Below, piece by piece: positions 35,289 through 44,376 of a stretch of DNA of 64,000 nt. The DNA is from JASGTU01 sp963821815. Its GTDB lineage: Bacteria > Chloroflexota > Anaerolineae > Caldilineales > Caldilineaceae. The DNA lies in contig CAWGFG010000006.1 in the NCBI GenBank assembly GCA_963821815.1, positions 62,001 through 126,000 on the forward strand, in the 5' to 3' direction. Under the pieces are notes generated by a model, which saw nothing but the letters and a program-made list of their open reading frames with translations, had not been told where the DNA came from and searched no databases. A program made the position numbers and the translations under genes. Each line of letters opens with the position of its first letter. Position 1 is the first letter of the stretch.

Positions 35289-35371
35289 GCTCCACACCAT
35301 CGCTGCTGTGTAAAGCAATTCATTGTTCGGTATCTTCCTCCATAACAGGCCAAGGATGTAGAGAGACGAGT

Positions 35372-37759
35372 ATGACTGACGCACGTTCGACTTTGGACAA
35401 TAACTCACCCGGATCCAACGACAGCAGTAGCAACCAGCCGCGAGACTTTATCCGTGAGATCGTGGCTGAAGATCAAAAGTCCGGGAAGTACGGCGGGCGT
35501 GTCCTGACGCGCTTTCCGCCGGAGCCGAACGGCTGGTTGCATATCGGTCATGCCAAAGCAATCTGCCTGGACTTCGGTGTAGCAGAAGAGTTCGGCGGCG
35601 CCTGTAACGTGCGCTTCGATGATACCAACCCGGAGACGGAGGATCCGCGCTACGTCGAGGCCATCCGCAAGGATATCAAATGGCTTGGCTTTGACTGGGG
35701 CGACCGCGAATTCTTCGCCTCGGACTATTTCCAGAAGTTTTATGAACTAGCGGTGCAACTGATAAAAGAGGGTAAGGCATATGTCGACAGCCAGAACGAG
35801 GAAGAGATCCGCGCCAACCGCGGTACTATCTCCGAGCCTGGAACGCCAAGCCCCTACCGTGAACGGTCTGTGGCAGAGAACTTGGATCTGCTAGAACGCA
35901 TGAAGCAGGGTGAATTCGCAGACGGTGAGCACGTGCTTCGAGCCAAGATCGACATGTCCGCCGCCAACATGAAGATGCGCGATCCGCTCTTGATCCGCAT
36001 TCGACATGCCGACCATTACCGGACGGGCGATACTTGGTGCATCTACCCTATGTACGACTTTGCGCATCCACTTTCCGACGCCATCGAAGGGGTTACGCAT
36101 TCCTTCTGCACCCTGGAATTTGAGAACAATCGCGATATCTATAACTGGCTGGTGGACAACCTTTTCCCGGAGCCGCGCCCGCGACAGTACGAATTCGCAC
36201 GTTTGAACATCGACTACACCGTCATGAGCAAGCGCAAGCTGTTGCAGCTTGTGCAAGAGGGCTATGTCAGCGGATGGGACGACCCGCGCATGTTGACTAT
36301 TGCCGGTATGCGCCGTCGCGGTATCACTCCTCACGCGATCCGCAGCTTTGCGGAGATGGTTGGTGTGGCAAAGACGAACAGTCGTGTGGAGATGAAGCTT
36401 TTCGAACATTGTATCCGAAACGACTTGAACTATCGAGCGCCGCGCATCATGGCCGTACAGCGCCCGCTGAAGGTCATCATCGACAATTATCCTGCGGATA
36501 AGGTTGACGTCTTTGACGCACCGTATTGGCCGCGTGACGTTGGCAAAGAAGGTTCACGCGAGGTTCCCTTTTCCCGCGAGCTCTACATCGAACGAGATGA
36601 TTTCATGGAAGACCCGCCGAGCTCGTACTATCGACTCGCGCCAAGTCGCGAAGTTCGACTGCGCTACGCGTACATTATCAAGTGCAATGAGGTTGTTCAC
36701 GACTCCGATACCGGCGAGATCGTCGAGCTGCACGCCTCCTATGACCCGGAAACCCGTGGCGGGACAGCGCCCAAGGATCGCAAAGTACGGGGAACCATTC
36801 ACTGGGTATCGGCTGAGCATGCCATTCCCGCGCAGATTCGGCTCTACGATCGTCTCTTCTCTGTGCCAAACCCCGATGACGCCGAGGAAGGCAAAACCTT
36901 CAAGGATTACCTCAATCCAAATTCGTTGGAAGTGATCGAGAACGCATGGGTCGAACCAAGTATCGCCGACGACCCGGCTGGCAATCGCTACCAGTTCGAA
37001 CGTCTGGGTTATTTCATCAGCGACGTGGAGGATTCCAAGCCTGGTCATCTTGTTATGAACCGGATCATCACCCTGCGCGACTCTTGGGCTAAGGAAGAAG
37101 TCGACCAGGAATCTACGCGCAAAGAAATAGTTGATTTGAAAGAGGCTGTTTCACCAGTAAATTCCGAGAATCGCAAATCACGTACAGAATTGCGAGACGA
37201 AGTGCGTGCAGAAACGCCTGCGCTGCAGGAGCGGCTTCAGAGTTACACAAAGGTGCTTGGACTGCCGTTCGAAGAAGCAGACGTGCTTACAGGCGAATTG
37301 AAGCTTGCACTCTTCTTCGATGAAGGTGTTGCAGCGTATTCCGATGCTCGATCAGTATCTAAATGGGTCGTCAACGAAGTCATGCGCGATCTGAAAGACC
37401 GTGACATTGAAGAGTTGCCCTATGGCGGCGCTGATATCGCAGCGCTTGCGAAGCTGGTGGATGACGGGACGATCACAGCCAGTGCCGGTCATGAGGTCTT
37501 TACTCTGCTAGCCGAGAAAGGTGGCGATCCGGCAACCATCGTCAAGGAAATGGGCCTGGAACAGATAACCGACGCCGACGCGCTGTCGCCGGTCGTGGAT
37601 GACGTCTTGGCGGCGAATGCGGACAAGGTTGCTCAGTATCGCTCCGGTAAGACCGGCCTGTTCGGATTCTTCATTGGACAGGTCATGCGCGCCACCCAGG
37701 GCTCGGCGAACCCCGCTATCGTACAGGAGCTGGTTCAGGAAAAGCTGGATCAGGCGTAG
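35372..37759 (+). CDS. glnS: Glutaminyl-tRNA synthetase with C-terminal YqeY domain
   Basis: Class I synthetase charging tRNA-Gln, 795 aa (E. coli GlnRS has 554). The catalytic core has PPEPNGWLHIGHAKA with HIGH at 57-60 and VMSKR (284-288) as KMSKS, followed by the two beta-barrel anticodon domains to about residue 580. The last 180 residues (from about 615; LTGELKLALFFDEGVAAY, then LVDDGTITASAGHEVF) form a YqeY/GatB-tail-like domain, as in Deinococcus GlnRS, where it helps tRNA binding. Its presence argues for direct tRNA-Gln charging. A promoter and possible leader structure precede it; ribosome binding site AGAGAGACGAG. Confidence 0.95.
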   Translation: MTDARSTLDNNSPGSNDSSSNQPRDFIREIVAEDQKSGKYGGRVLTRFPPEPNGWLHIGHAKAICLDFGVAEEFGGACNVRFDDTNPETEDPRYVEAIRKDIKWLGFDWGDREFFASDYFQKFYELAVQLIKEGKAYVDSQNEEEIRANRGTISEPGTPSPYRERSVAENLDLLERMKQGEFADGEHVLRAKIDMSAANMKMRDPLLIRIRHADHYRTGDTWCIYPMYDFAHPLSDAIEGVTHSFCTLEFENNRDIYNWLVDNLFPEPRPRQYEFARLNIDYTVMSKRKLLQLVQEGYVSGWDDPRMLTIAGMRRRGITPHAIRSFAEMVGVAKTNSRVEMKLFEHCIRNDLNYRAPRIMAVQRPLKVIIDNYPADKVDVFDAPYWPRDVGKEGSREVPFSRELYIERDDFMEDPPSSYYRLAPSREVRLRYAYIIKCNEVVHDSDTGEIVELHASYDPETRGGTAPKDRKVRGTIHWVSAEHAIPAQIRLYDRLFSVPNPDDAEEGKTFKDYLNPNSLEVIENAWVEPSIADDPAGNRYQFERLGYFISDVEDSKPGHLVMNRIITLRDSWAKEEVDQESTRKEIVDLKEAVSPVNSENRKSRTELRDEVRAETPALQERLQSYTKVLGLPFEEADVLTGELKLALFFDEGVAAYSDARSVSKWVVNEVMRDLKDRDIEELPYGGADIAALAKLVDDGTITASAGHEVFTLLAEKGGDPATIVKEMGLEQITDADALSPVVDDVLAANADKVAQYRSGKTGLFGFFIGQVMRATQGSANPAIVQELVQEKLDQA

Positions 37760-37862
37760 ATGCGAGACCTGCGATGCTACACGCAGCGTGAACTGCGCCC
37801 ATTGACAGATGATTTTCCTGCGCTGGAGCCTTTGTATGAATCTCGAGTAGGGAGAGTGGAGC

Positions 37863-38735
37863 TTGGACAACGAAGATAATCAGCCTGAAACACAACGTCT
37901 GGGTGCGACTGAACTGCATATCCTTTCCGGCGGAGTCGGCGCCAGCGGCGAATTGCTTGCGCACACAGTGTTGGCCCAATTCCCTGGCGCGAGCATTCCT
38001 ATCGTCGTGCATCCGCACGTGCACACGCAGGAGGAAGTGGTCGACGCAGTAGACGCCACCGCCAAAGCAAATGGCCTATTGTTACACACGATGGTCAATG
38101 CGGAGTTGCGACAGTTCGCCGTCGGCGAAGCAGCACGGCGTGATGTAGACGCGATCGATCTCTTTGGCCCGCTGATGGACTATCTCTCCGAGCGAATGGA
38201 CGTGACGCCGGTGGGGCAGGCTGGGAGATATCGTCAACTCTACGATCAGTACTTCAAGCGAGTCGAGGCCATCGAATTCACCATCGACCACGATGACGGC
38301 AAGCGCACAACCGATCTGAGCGAGGCGGACATCATCCTTATCGGCGTCTCACGGCTGGGCAAGACGCCACTGAGTATGTACCTGGCTATGCAGGGCTGGA
38401 AGGTAGCCAACGTGCCGTACATCCCTCAAGTGAACCTACCTGACGAACTCTGGTCTCTGGATCGGCGCCGCGTGATCGGCTTGATGATTGAACCGCCGCA
38501 GTTGGCAGTGCACCGGCAATGGCGGCAAAAACGGCTGAAAATTCCGCTTGACGATTATGTTGGGCGGCAACAAGTCGCTCAAGAACTGCGTGATGCGAAT
38601 CATTTCTATGATCGATACAACATTTCGGTCGTCGACGTGACGAATAAGCCTATCGAGACCAGTGGCACCGAGGTCATCACCGTCGTCACCCGCCAATTGA
38701 ACAGCCAGCCACTAATGACTCTTGGCAATGATTGA
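37863..38735 (+). CDS. PPDK/PEP synthase regulatory protein (bifunctional kinase/phosphorylase, DUF299)
   Basis: Cytoplasmic protein of 290 aa that inactivates pyruvate, phosphate dikinase or PEP synthase by ADP-dependent phosphorylation and reverses this with phosphate. Family blocks are visible: HILSGGVGASGELLAHTVLAQFP at the start, DLFGPLMDYL, EFTIDHDDGK, the P-loop-like GVSRLGKTPLSMYLA (usually GVSRTSKTP) and VPYIPQVNLPDELW. Start is TTG with GGAG close upstream; no ATG fits. Which of the two targets it acts on cannot be told. Together with the PPi-type phosphofructokinase at 48422 it suggests control at the pyrophosphate-linked steps of glycolysis. Confidence 0.87.
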   Translation: MDNEDNQPETQRLGATELHILSGGVGASGELLAHTVLAQFPGASIPIVVHPHVHTQEEVVDAVDATAKANGLLLHTMVNAELRQFAVGEAARRDVDAIDLFGPLMDYLSERMDVTPVGQAGRYRQLYDQYFKRVEAIEFTIDHDDGKRTTDLSEADIILIGVSRLGKTPLSMYLAMQGWKVANVPYIPQVNLPDELWSLDRRRVIGLMIEPPQLAVHRQWRQKRLKIPLDDYVGRQQVAQELRDANHFYDRYNISVVDVTNKPIETSGTEVITVVTRQLNSQPLMTLGND

Positions 38736-38796
38736 GCGTGAGTCAGACAAGGGCAACGGATATTCGGCACCCAATCGTGGATAACGGATTCTTGTA

Positions 38797-39177
38797 GTGT
38801 ATCGATATTTGGCAATAGCCGCCGGCGCAGCGCTTGGCGCAAACGCACGTTTTTTAGTCGGGGTCTGGGCAGGCAACAGATGGGGCGCTTTCTTCCCGTA
38901 TGGAACGCTTGCGGTGAACATCACGGGCAGCTTTCTCCTTGGTTTCCTCGTCGCCCTGACGACCGACCGTATTGTGATATCGCCGGAGCTGCGTCTCTTT
39001 TTAGCCGTCGGTTTCATGGGATCCTACACCACGTTTTCTTCCTACACTGTTGAAAGCCTCGCCTTGCTGCAGTCGGGCGCGGTATGGCCCGCTGTTTTGA
39101 ATATTCTGGGCAATAACTTTCTGGGACTAGCTTGCGCTGTGCTTGGTTTTGCGCTCGCAAGATTAGTGGGAGGATAG
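38797..39177 (+). CDS. crcB: Fluoride ion transporter CrcB/Fluc
   Basis: Small dual-topology fluoride channel of 126 aa with four membrane helices. Diagnostic motifs are PYGTLAVNITGSFLLGFLVA and GFMGSYTTFSSYTVES, containing the conserved N and the phenylalanine/threonine track residues. It expels toxic fluoride from the cytoplasm. The start is GTG 38797 and its ribosome binding site is weak (GGAT). No fluoride riboswitch consensus is seen upstream. The DUF190-CBS gene follows nine bases after the stop, so the pair forms an operon. Confidence 0.93.
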   Translation: MYRYLAIAAGAALGANARFLVGVWAGNRWGAFFPYGTLAVNITGSFLLGFLVALTTDRIVISPELRLFLAVGFMGSYTTFSSYTVESLALLQSGAVWPAVLNILGNNFLGLACAVLGFALARLVGG

Positions 39178-39186
39178 TCGCTCATT

Positions 39187-40455
39187 ATGTTGACGCCATC
39201 GCACGAAAAGCATATCTGCGTTCTCGTCGGTGAAAGCCAGCGCGCCGATGGCAAGCCCTGCTATATGGCCATTCTAGATTTTCTGCGCGGGCACGGCGTG
39301 ACTAACGTGTTGGTTGGCCGCGGCATCGCCGGCATTGATGCGAACAGCCGGCTTCATGCTGCTGGCGTGATTACGCTATCCGTCGATCTGCCCTTGAAAA
39401 TTGAGTGGATTGACTCCAAGGCGCATTTCGAAGAATTGTTACCTGGGCTAGAATCGCTCATCGGCAACGGGCAGATGTCCGTGTACGATACCGAAGTCTA
39501 TCCCAGTCGGCAGACGGACAAAGGAAACATTCTCAACCAGTCTGTATCCACAATTATGACCACACCCGTTACAACTTTGTTGTCCTCTACACCGATCGCA
39601 GACGTTGTCGCTCTGCTGATCGAAGGCGGCTTTCATAGTTTGCCCGTAATCGATAGCGGGCAACGCGTGATAGGCATCGTCACCAATGGCGATCTGCTTC
39701 GCAACACCAGCTTGCCGGTTCGATTGGGATTGCAGCCCAGTCTGACAGATGAACAGGTACAGGCGGACTTTGAAACGCTACGGGAGAGTGAGCGAACCAT
39801 CGGCGAAATCATGTCGATGCCGGTGACGACCATTCGGCAGGATGAGACAGTGCGTCAAGCTGGTGCGCTCATGGTAGAGAAGAAGCTGAAACGACTTCCA
39901 GTCGTCGACGCAGATAATCGCATTGCAGGCGTTGTGAGTCGTGTCGATGTAATGGCTTCAATGGGGGCGATGGATCCCAGCGCGGGGAAAACCGCATCGC
40001 TGCCAACCGGTTACTTCGTTCGCGAGCTTATGAACGCCGATGCACCTTGGGTACTGGGCAAGGCAACGCTGCCGGAAATCGTTGACGCGCTGGAGGAGAG
40101 CCGTCAGCAGCGGGTTGTTGTTCTAGACCAAGAGCATGCCGTACTTGGCGTGATCACAGACGGCGATCTGTTGCAGCGAAGTATGTACGGTAAGCATCCG
40201 ACTCTGCAGGAACGGCTGCGCGGCTTGGTCACCGGAGCCAAACCCGCATCGTTCAACCTGCCACGCGGTGATGAGACGGCTGTTCAGCTGATGACGACCC
40301 CTGCCATCACGTTGCCGGTTGACGCTGCGTTAGGCGATGCGCTAAGCCTGATGCTGAAGCATCATTTGAAACGCCTGCCTGTCGTGGACGAGGATGAGCG
40401 CTTTGTCGGAGTGTTGGGGCGTTCAAGCGTGCTACGCGGGCTGGTTCATGGCTGA
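39187..40455 (+). CDS. DUF190 (PII-like) protein fused to four CBS domains
   Basis: Soluble protein of 422 aa. Residues 1-105 are a DUF190 domain (LVGESQRADGKPCYMAILDF, then GVTNVLVGRGIAG and HAAGVITLSVDLPLKIEW), a trimeric PII-like fold. Four CBS repeats follow, forming two Bateman modules: SVSTIMTTPVTTL, TIGEIMSMPVTTI, VRELMNADAPWVL and AVQLMTTPAITLP with their LPVVD strands. CBS pairs bind adenine nucleotides. DUF190 genes are often next to crcB; here the partner also carries nucleotide sensors. Regulation of the channel by energy state is inference. GGGAGGA lies 11 bases before the ATG. Confidence 0.88.
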   Translation: MLTPSHEKHICVLVGESQRADGKPCYMAILDFLRGHGVTNVLVGRGIAGIDANSRLHAAGVITLSVDLPLKIEWIDSKAHFEELLPGLESLIGNGQMSVYDTEVYPSRQTDKGNILNQSVSTIMTTPVTTLLSSTPIADVVALLIEGGFHSLPVIDSGQRVIGIVTNGDLLRNTSLPVRLGLQPSLTDEQVQADFETLRESERTIGEIMSMPVTTIRQDETVRQAGALMVEKKLKRLPVVDADNRIAGVVSRVDVMASMGAMDPSAGKTASLPTGYFVRELMNADAPWVLGKATLPEIVDALEESRQQRVVVLDQEHAVLGVITDGDLLQRSMYGKHPTLQERLRGLVTGAKPASFNLPRGDETAVQLMTTPAITLPVDAALGDALSLMLKHHLKRLPVVDEDERFVGVLGRSSVLRGLVHG

Positions 40456-40486
40456 GCAAGCGGTTGTCTACTGCCCAGCTTGCTCA
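40453..40486. terminator. Convergent hairpin between DUF190-CBS and membrane-protein genes
   Basis: TGAGCAAGC (40453-40461) pairs perfectly with GCTTGCTCA (40478-40486). The left arm begins at the stop codon of the DUF190-CBS gene; the right arm lies in the last codons of the opposite gene. No T-run follows on either strand, so termination is inferred from position. Confidence 0.4.
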
Positions 40487-43305
40487 AATTGAATGGTCGA
40501 CACGGCGCCATAGTACGCCGTAGAATCCACCGGCGGGCCGATACTCACGTCTGATACCTGAATCAATTGCGAATCTTCCAGCGCCGTCCCAGGTGCGGCG
40601 CCCACAACACCTACGAATGCATGGCCCCAGCGGAACCGTCCACGCAGATCCTGTGCTACGCCGAGGCTTCGCAGCACGTTCATTGCTTCCTCGTTGAGGT
40701 GGTTGCTCGCTTCGTCGGCAACCGCTCCGGCAACGATCGTGCCGCTAGGCCAGCTTTCTATCCAACCAGCCATCTCGGATGAAGCGCTCTCGCTGCCGTG
40801 CGTGTCAAAGACCTGGCTATCCATTACCTCGCCATCGGGTTGCAGCGCCACCAGATTATAGCCGCGTTCATTTACTGCCTGGTTTACGCCGTTAACGTAG
40901 ATCGCAGCGAAATCACCGACCTCCTCACCCGCGCTACGAATGCCGATCCACGTCCCTGGATCCAGAGCGTAGCCAGTTTCGCCAATGGAGGCGCTAACAG
41001 TGTCTGAGAGTGCGGAGACTGGCTGCGGCGTATCAGGCCATTCGATTGTCAAACGATCCACAAGCTTAGCGGTCGCGCCGGCTGGTACATGAAGAACTAC
41101 TCGGTTGGTATCGGCGTCGACCTCAGCGGAAAGCGGATGCTCGTTGAGCCGATATCCGACAGCTTCTGTCGCCCTAGCTAGCTGCAACGTGAGCGTACCA
41201 CCGGCATCAGGCAGGTCCAGCAGAAGTGTAGATTCTGGCGCAGTCGCGTAACGAAAGTCGGCATCGTCTGAATCCAGCGACGACCAGCCTTCCGCCAAGT
41301 GCAGTCTTCCCTGCGGTTGGGAAAGGTCGAGCTCCCACGCAGCGGCGCTTTCGACAGGATCCACACGATACAGCCGGATGGTAGAGGGCGTCCCGCTCCA
41401 ATCATCGCCTTGCCACGTTTCTACTAGCGTCACGGGCAATACATCCTCCACAAAACGCAAGAGGGCTTCTGGCGACTTCTCCACATGGACCAAGACATAG
41501 TCTATGCCCAGGAAGTCGAGAACATCTGGTGCGAGGCTATGATCCCGCTCCACAAGCGCATCGTACTGCTTTTCGATGACCGGCGCGATGTGCTCGCGGT
41601 CCGCATTCATCAGCGCGATGAGGTCGCCTATGAGAGGCGCATCAGTGAAGTACTGAAACTTGTACTGCGGGTTGCGGCTCGTGTTGCCGCCCAGGCGGCG
41701 TTTCCCGTGCGTCGTCTGGTACCACTGTTGCATCATGATCAGTACATCGGATCTGCCCAGTACCCGGGCGCCGTTCCGCCAACCGGTCGGCAATTCCAGA
41801 ACAGCGAAGTCACCGGACTCATTTGCCAGCGTCTGATAGACGGACGGCGTGCGGAAATCGCTCATGGGCAAGGGAACAGAGAGATGCTCGAATAGCAACA
41901 GCGCAGAAAGCACTGAAAACAGTACTAGGGCAGCACGCGCTGGCTTGAGAGAATTGTAGCGGAGTTGGTACACGCGGTCCGCAAGATAGCGCAGTCCAAA
42001 GACGCTTAACGAGGCCGCAGACATCAGTAGCATGACGCTATAGCGGCTGGGGTAGCGGTTGCCGCCGAAGAACGGTAGCTGACTGACCAGCGCAAATGGA
42101 CCAGGAATGCCAGTACTCTGACCCGCCCAACGTAGCGTTGGTCCCAATGTCAGCAGCCAAAATGCCGCCGTCATCATAACCCAGAACCATGTCGGTGATC
42201 GAACCCCATGTGCTCGCTTGCGTATGCCGTATCCGTAGACGCCGAAGAACGCCAGCAGCAAGAAAATGTAGCCCAGATAAATCTGTTGTCCCTTGTCGTT
42301 GGGGAACGGCAAAGTCGCAGCGAAGCCCCCAAAGATCGGATGTAGTCTGGTCGGTACAAGATAGCCCATTATATCGGCACTGAAAACGTCGGCGAAACCT
42401 CCGCCGCTGCTGAAAAGGTCTACTTGCGTGCGTAGATCAGGCAGCATGGCGATCAGAAATGGACTGACACCAACGACGAATACCACAGCCGCCACAACGA
42501 CTCCCGTACTATAATTATTTACGCCAGCCGGGGCTGTGACAGAAGTGCCGCGTCGATAGGCGTCGCTTATTCTGGCAACTGCCCACCAGACAAAGGTGAG
42601 TGCGAAGAATATCAGCAAGAAGGAAGCGTAAGTCAGCTCTGCCCAAGCTTGCAGCACCATGAAGAATCCGGCCATGAAACCGGCTACTACCGCCTGTCGC
42701 GCCGTCGCACTGCGCATCAAGCGCACGACAAACAGTACGGCAAATGGAATCCACTGGCTGCTGGCGATGTTGAACTGTCCCAACGCAGCATAAAAAAGTT
42801 TCGCCGAGGCGAACGCATAGAAGAGGCCGGCGAACAGCGCTGCCATCACAGTTGGTGAAAACAACTGTGATTGCGTGTAGTCATTATTTGACACATCGTG
42901 AGCAAACGGCGGCAGGCTCTGGATCTCCAGCGCCAGCAAGAACAAGCCATAGCCGCCTATGATAAACGACAGCAACAAGAAGATGTTGTTGGCAATGATT
43001 AGCGATGTGGCAGTTTGCAGAGGGACGCTGAGCAGCCCGTTGAGAGGCGTCAACGTATAGAAGCCGAGGTTGATGTTGATCGGATGAAACATCCAATCGC
43101 CGTTGAAGAGTTCGACGCTCAGTTGGTCGACCAGGCGAAACTTGACCCACCAGAGATTCCAGACAAGCGCCGGATCGTCGATGCCGTCGCCGGGAACGTG
43201 CGTGGTGATATGCGGCAGCAGGGGCCATGTGAGTATCGCAGCCGCTACTGTATACAAGCCGAGCGCTATGAGATGGCGGACTGCAGTTCGGCTTAGTCGA
43301 CTCAT
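40468..43305 (-). CDS. Large polytopic membrane protein, GT-C-like, unknown function
   Basis: Protein of 945 aa. The first 480 residues hold about eleven to twelve membrane helices with an early luminal loop (PGDGIDDPALVWNLWW) carrying acidic residues, as in GT-C glycosyltransferases and their relatives. From about residue 490 onward the protein is soluble and probably extracytoplasmic, with two beta-rich stretches. I do not recognise a precise family; a polyprenyl-sugar-dependent glycosyltransferase is plausible. It follows the TPR gene by 12 bases on the same strand. Confidence 0.65.
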   Translation of the reverse strand: MSRLSRTAVRHLIALGLYTVAAAILTWPLLPHITTHVPGDGIDDPALVWNLWWVKFRLVDQLSVELFNGDWMFHPININLGFYTLTPLNGLLSVPLQTATSLIIANNIFLLLSFIIGGYGLFLLALEIQSLPPFAHDVSNNDYTQSQLFSPTVMAALFAGLFYAFASAKLFYAALGQFNIASSQWIPFAVLFVVRLMRSATARQAVVAGFMAGFFMVLQAWAELTYASFLLIFFALTFVWWAVARISDAYRRGTSVTAPAGVNNYSTGVVVAAVVFVVGVSPFLIAMLPDLRTQVDLFSSGGGFADVFSADIMGYLVPTRLHPIFGGFAATLPFPNDKGQQIYLGYIFLLLAFFGVYGYGIRKRAHGVRSPTWFWVMMTAAFWLLTLGPTLRWAGQSTGIPGPFALVSQLPFFGGNRYPSRYSVMLLMSAASLSVFGLRYLADRVYQLRYNSLKPARAALVLFSVLSALLLFEHLSVPLPMSDFRTPSVYQTLANESGDFAVLELPTGWRNGARVLGRSDVLIMMQQWYQTTHGKRRLGGNTSRNPQYKFQYFTDAPLIGDLIALMNADREHIAPVIEKQYDALVERDHSLAPDVLDFLGIDYVLVHVEKSPEALLRFVEDVLPVTLVETWQGDDWSGTPSTIRLYRVDPVESAAAWELDLSQPQGRLHLAEGWSSLDSDDADFRYATAPESTLLLDLPDAGGTLTLQLARATEAVGYRLNEHPLSAEVDADTNRVVLHVPAGATAKLVDRLTIEWPDTPQPVSALSDTVSASIGETGYALDPGTWIGIRSAGEEVGDFAAIYVNGVNQAVNERGYNLVALQPDGEVMDSQVFDTHGSESASSEMAGWIESWPSGTIVAGAVADEASNHLNEEAMNVLRSLGVAQDLRGRFRWGHAFVGVVGAAPGTALEDSQLIQVSDVSIGPPVDSTAYYGAVSTIQFEQAGQ

Positions 43306-43317
43306 GTGACGTCGGGT

Positions 43318-44295
43318 TTACTGCGTGACGGTTGCTGTGATGGTCTGTCTGGTAGGCAAGGGCCCGAAAGCACTATTTTGCAGCGCTTGTCCCATGCGCA
43401 CCTTGGCAATGACTGCCAACTCGGTATTGGTGTTCTCGGCTAACTCGAAGGTTTTATTGAAATAGTCGACAGCATCATGCGGATTGCCCATGGCTTCCGC
43501 CACGCTGCCCATCAAAAAATAGGCTTGTGGATCCTGAGGATCGAGTTCCACGGCCTTCTGACCCGCTTCAAGCGCACCTTCCACGTTACCGACGCGCAAG
43601 CGGAAGTTGCCCATGGCAGCCCAAAACTGTATGGGACCATCCTGAAGCAGCGGTTTTGCCTCGTCCATGGCAGCCTGCGCCTCGTCGTCTCTGCCTAGCA
43701 TCTCCAGTAGTGCGGCTTTCCAAAGCCACAGTTCATACTCGTCTGTAATAGTCTCCAGATTGGCGTCCACAACCTCCAGAGCATCCTCATAATTTTGGTC
43801 GCGTAACAGTGTATCGACCTTTGAAGTAGCCTCGACCATTTGCACGGCGACGGGATCGGGTGGGAAGAAGTAGTTGATCGCCCAGTATCCACCATATAAG
43901 ACGCCGACTATGATAAGCAAGGTGGCGACCAAGCGGATCGAACCCTTGCGCCGGCGCTCATAAACCAGTTTATCCAGGTGCCACCATTGATTGGTTGCCG
44001 GCGGATGCCGCTCCCGTAGCCGTCGGTATCCGCCGCCTCTGGCAGCAGCCTTGGCAATCGGCTGTGGTTTGGAATAGAGCCGATTGAGCAGACTCTGCCA
44101 GCGTACTCGCTCCGGTCGCAGGTCAATTTCGACGGTAGACAAATCCGCAAAACGCTCCTGAATCTCATCCAGCAGCGGCAAGAACTCTTCAATATTTGTC
44201 CCGTCGATAATGACAACCAACTTCTCAGCGCGATCAAGTGCTTCGCGAAGTTGAGTTGCTGGATTGCGCGACCGGGATTCGGTACTTTGGCTCAT
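43318..44295 (-). CDS. Membrane-anchored TPR protein
   Basis: Protein of 325 aa with a single membrane helix at about residues 120-144. The first 120 residues are hydrophilic and basic; the opening part (REALDRAEKLVVIIDG, then DEIQERF) has no known domain. After the helix come four to five tetratricopeptide repeats (about 150-300; e.g. GNVEGALEAGQKAVELDPQD, PQAYFLMGSVAEAMGNPHDA). TPR domains bind partner proteins; the side of the membrane is not certain. It lies between the MBL-fold gene and the GT-C-like gene on the same strand, suggesting a joint envelope role. Confidence 0.72.
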   Translation of the reverse strand: MSQSTESRSRNPATQLREALDRAEKLVVIIDGTNIEEFLPLLDEIQERFADLSTVEIDLRPERVRWQSLLNRLYSKPQPIAKAAARGGGYRRLRERHPPATNQWWHLDKLVYERRRKGSIRLVATLLIIVGVLYGGYWAINYFFPPDPVAVQMVEATSKVDTLLRDQNYEDALEVVDANLETITDEYELWLWKAALLEMLGRDDEAQAAMDEAKPLLQDGPIQFWAAMGNFRLRVGNVEGALEAGQKAVELDPQDPQAYFLMGSVAEAMGNPHDAVDYFNKTFELAENTNTELAVIAKVRMGQALQNSAFGPLPTRQTITATVTQ

Positions 44296-44376
44296 GGAAG
44301 AGGCTCGGTCTAGTTTGTATAGTGGTTACAATTTCACGCGTACATGTCGTAATGGACTAGACGAATTCCGATGCGA

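Larger units (their letters stand above)
34898..35371. other. Divergent intergenic region, YbhN cluster / glnS
   Basis: No gene in 474 bases. The right half holds the promoter at 35165 and the possible structured leader at 35202-35288. I see nothing convincing in the left half, where the minus-strand promoter of the glycosylation cluster should be. Confidence 0.55.

Noticed and set aside
34898..35371. T-box leader for glnS
   Set aside because: No AGGGTGG-type box or specifier loop is visible; only the inverted-repeat structure is reported.
38736..38796. Possible fluoride riboswitch before crcB
   Set aside because: The short upstream gap lacks the conserved crcB-motif segments.
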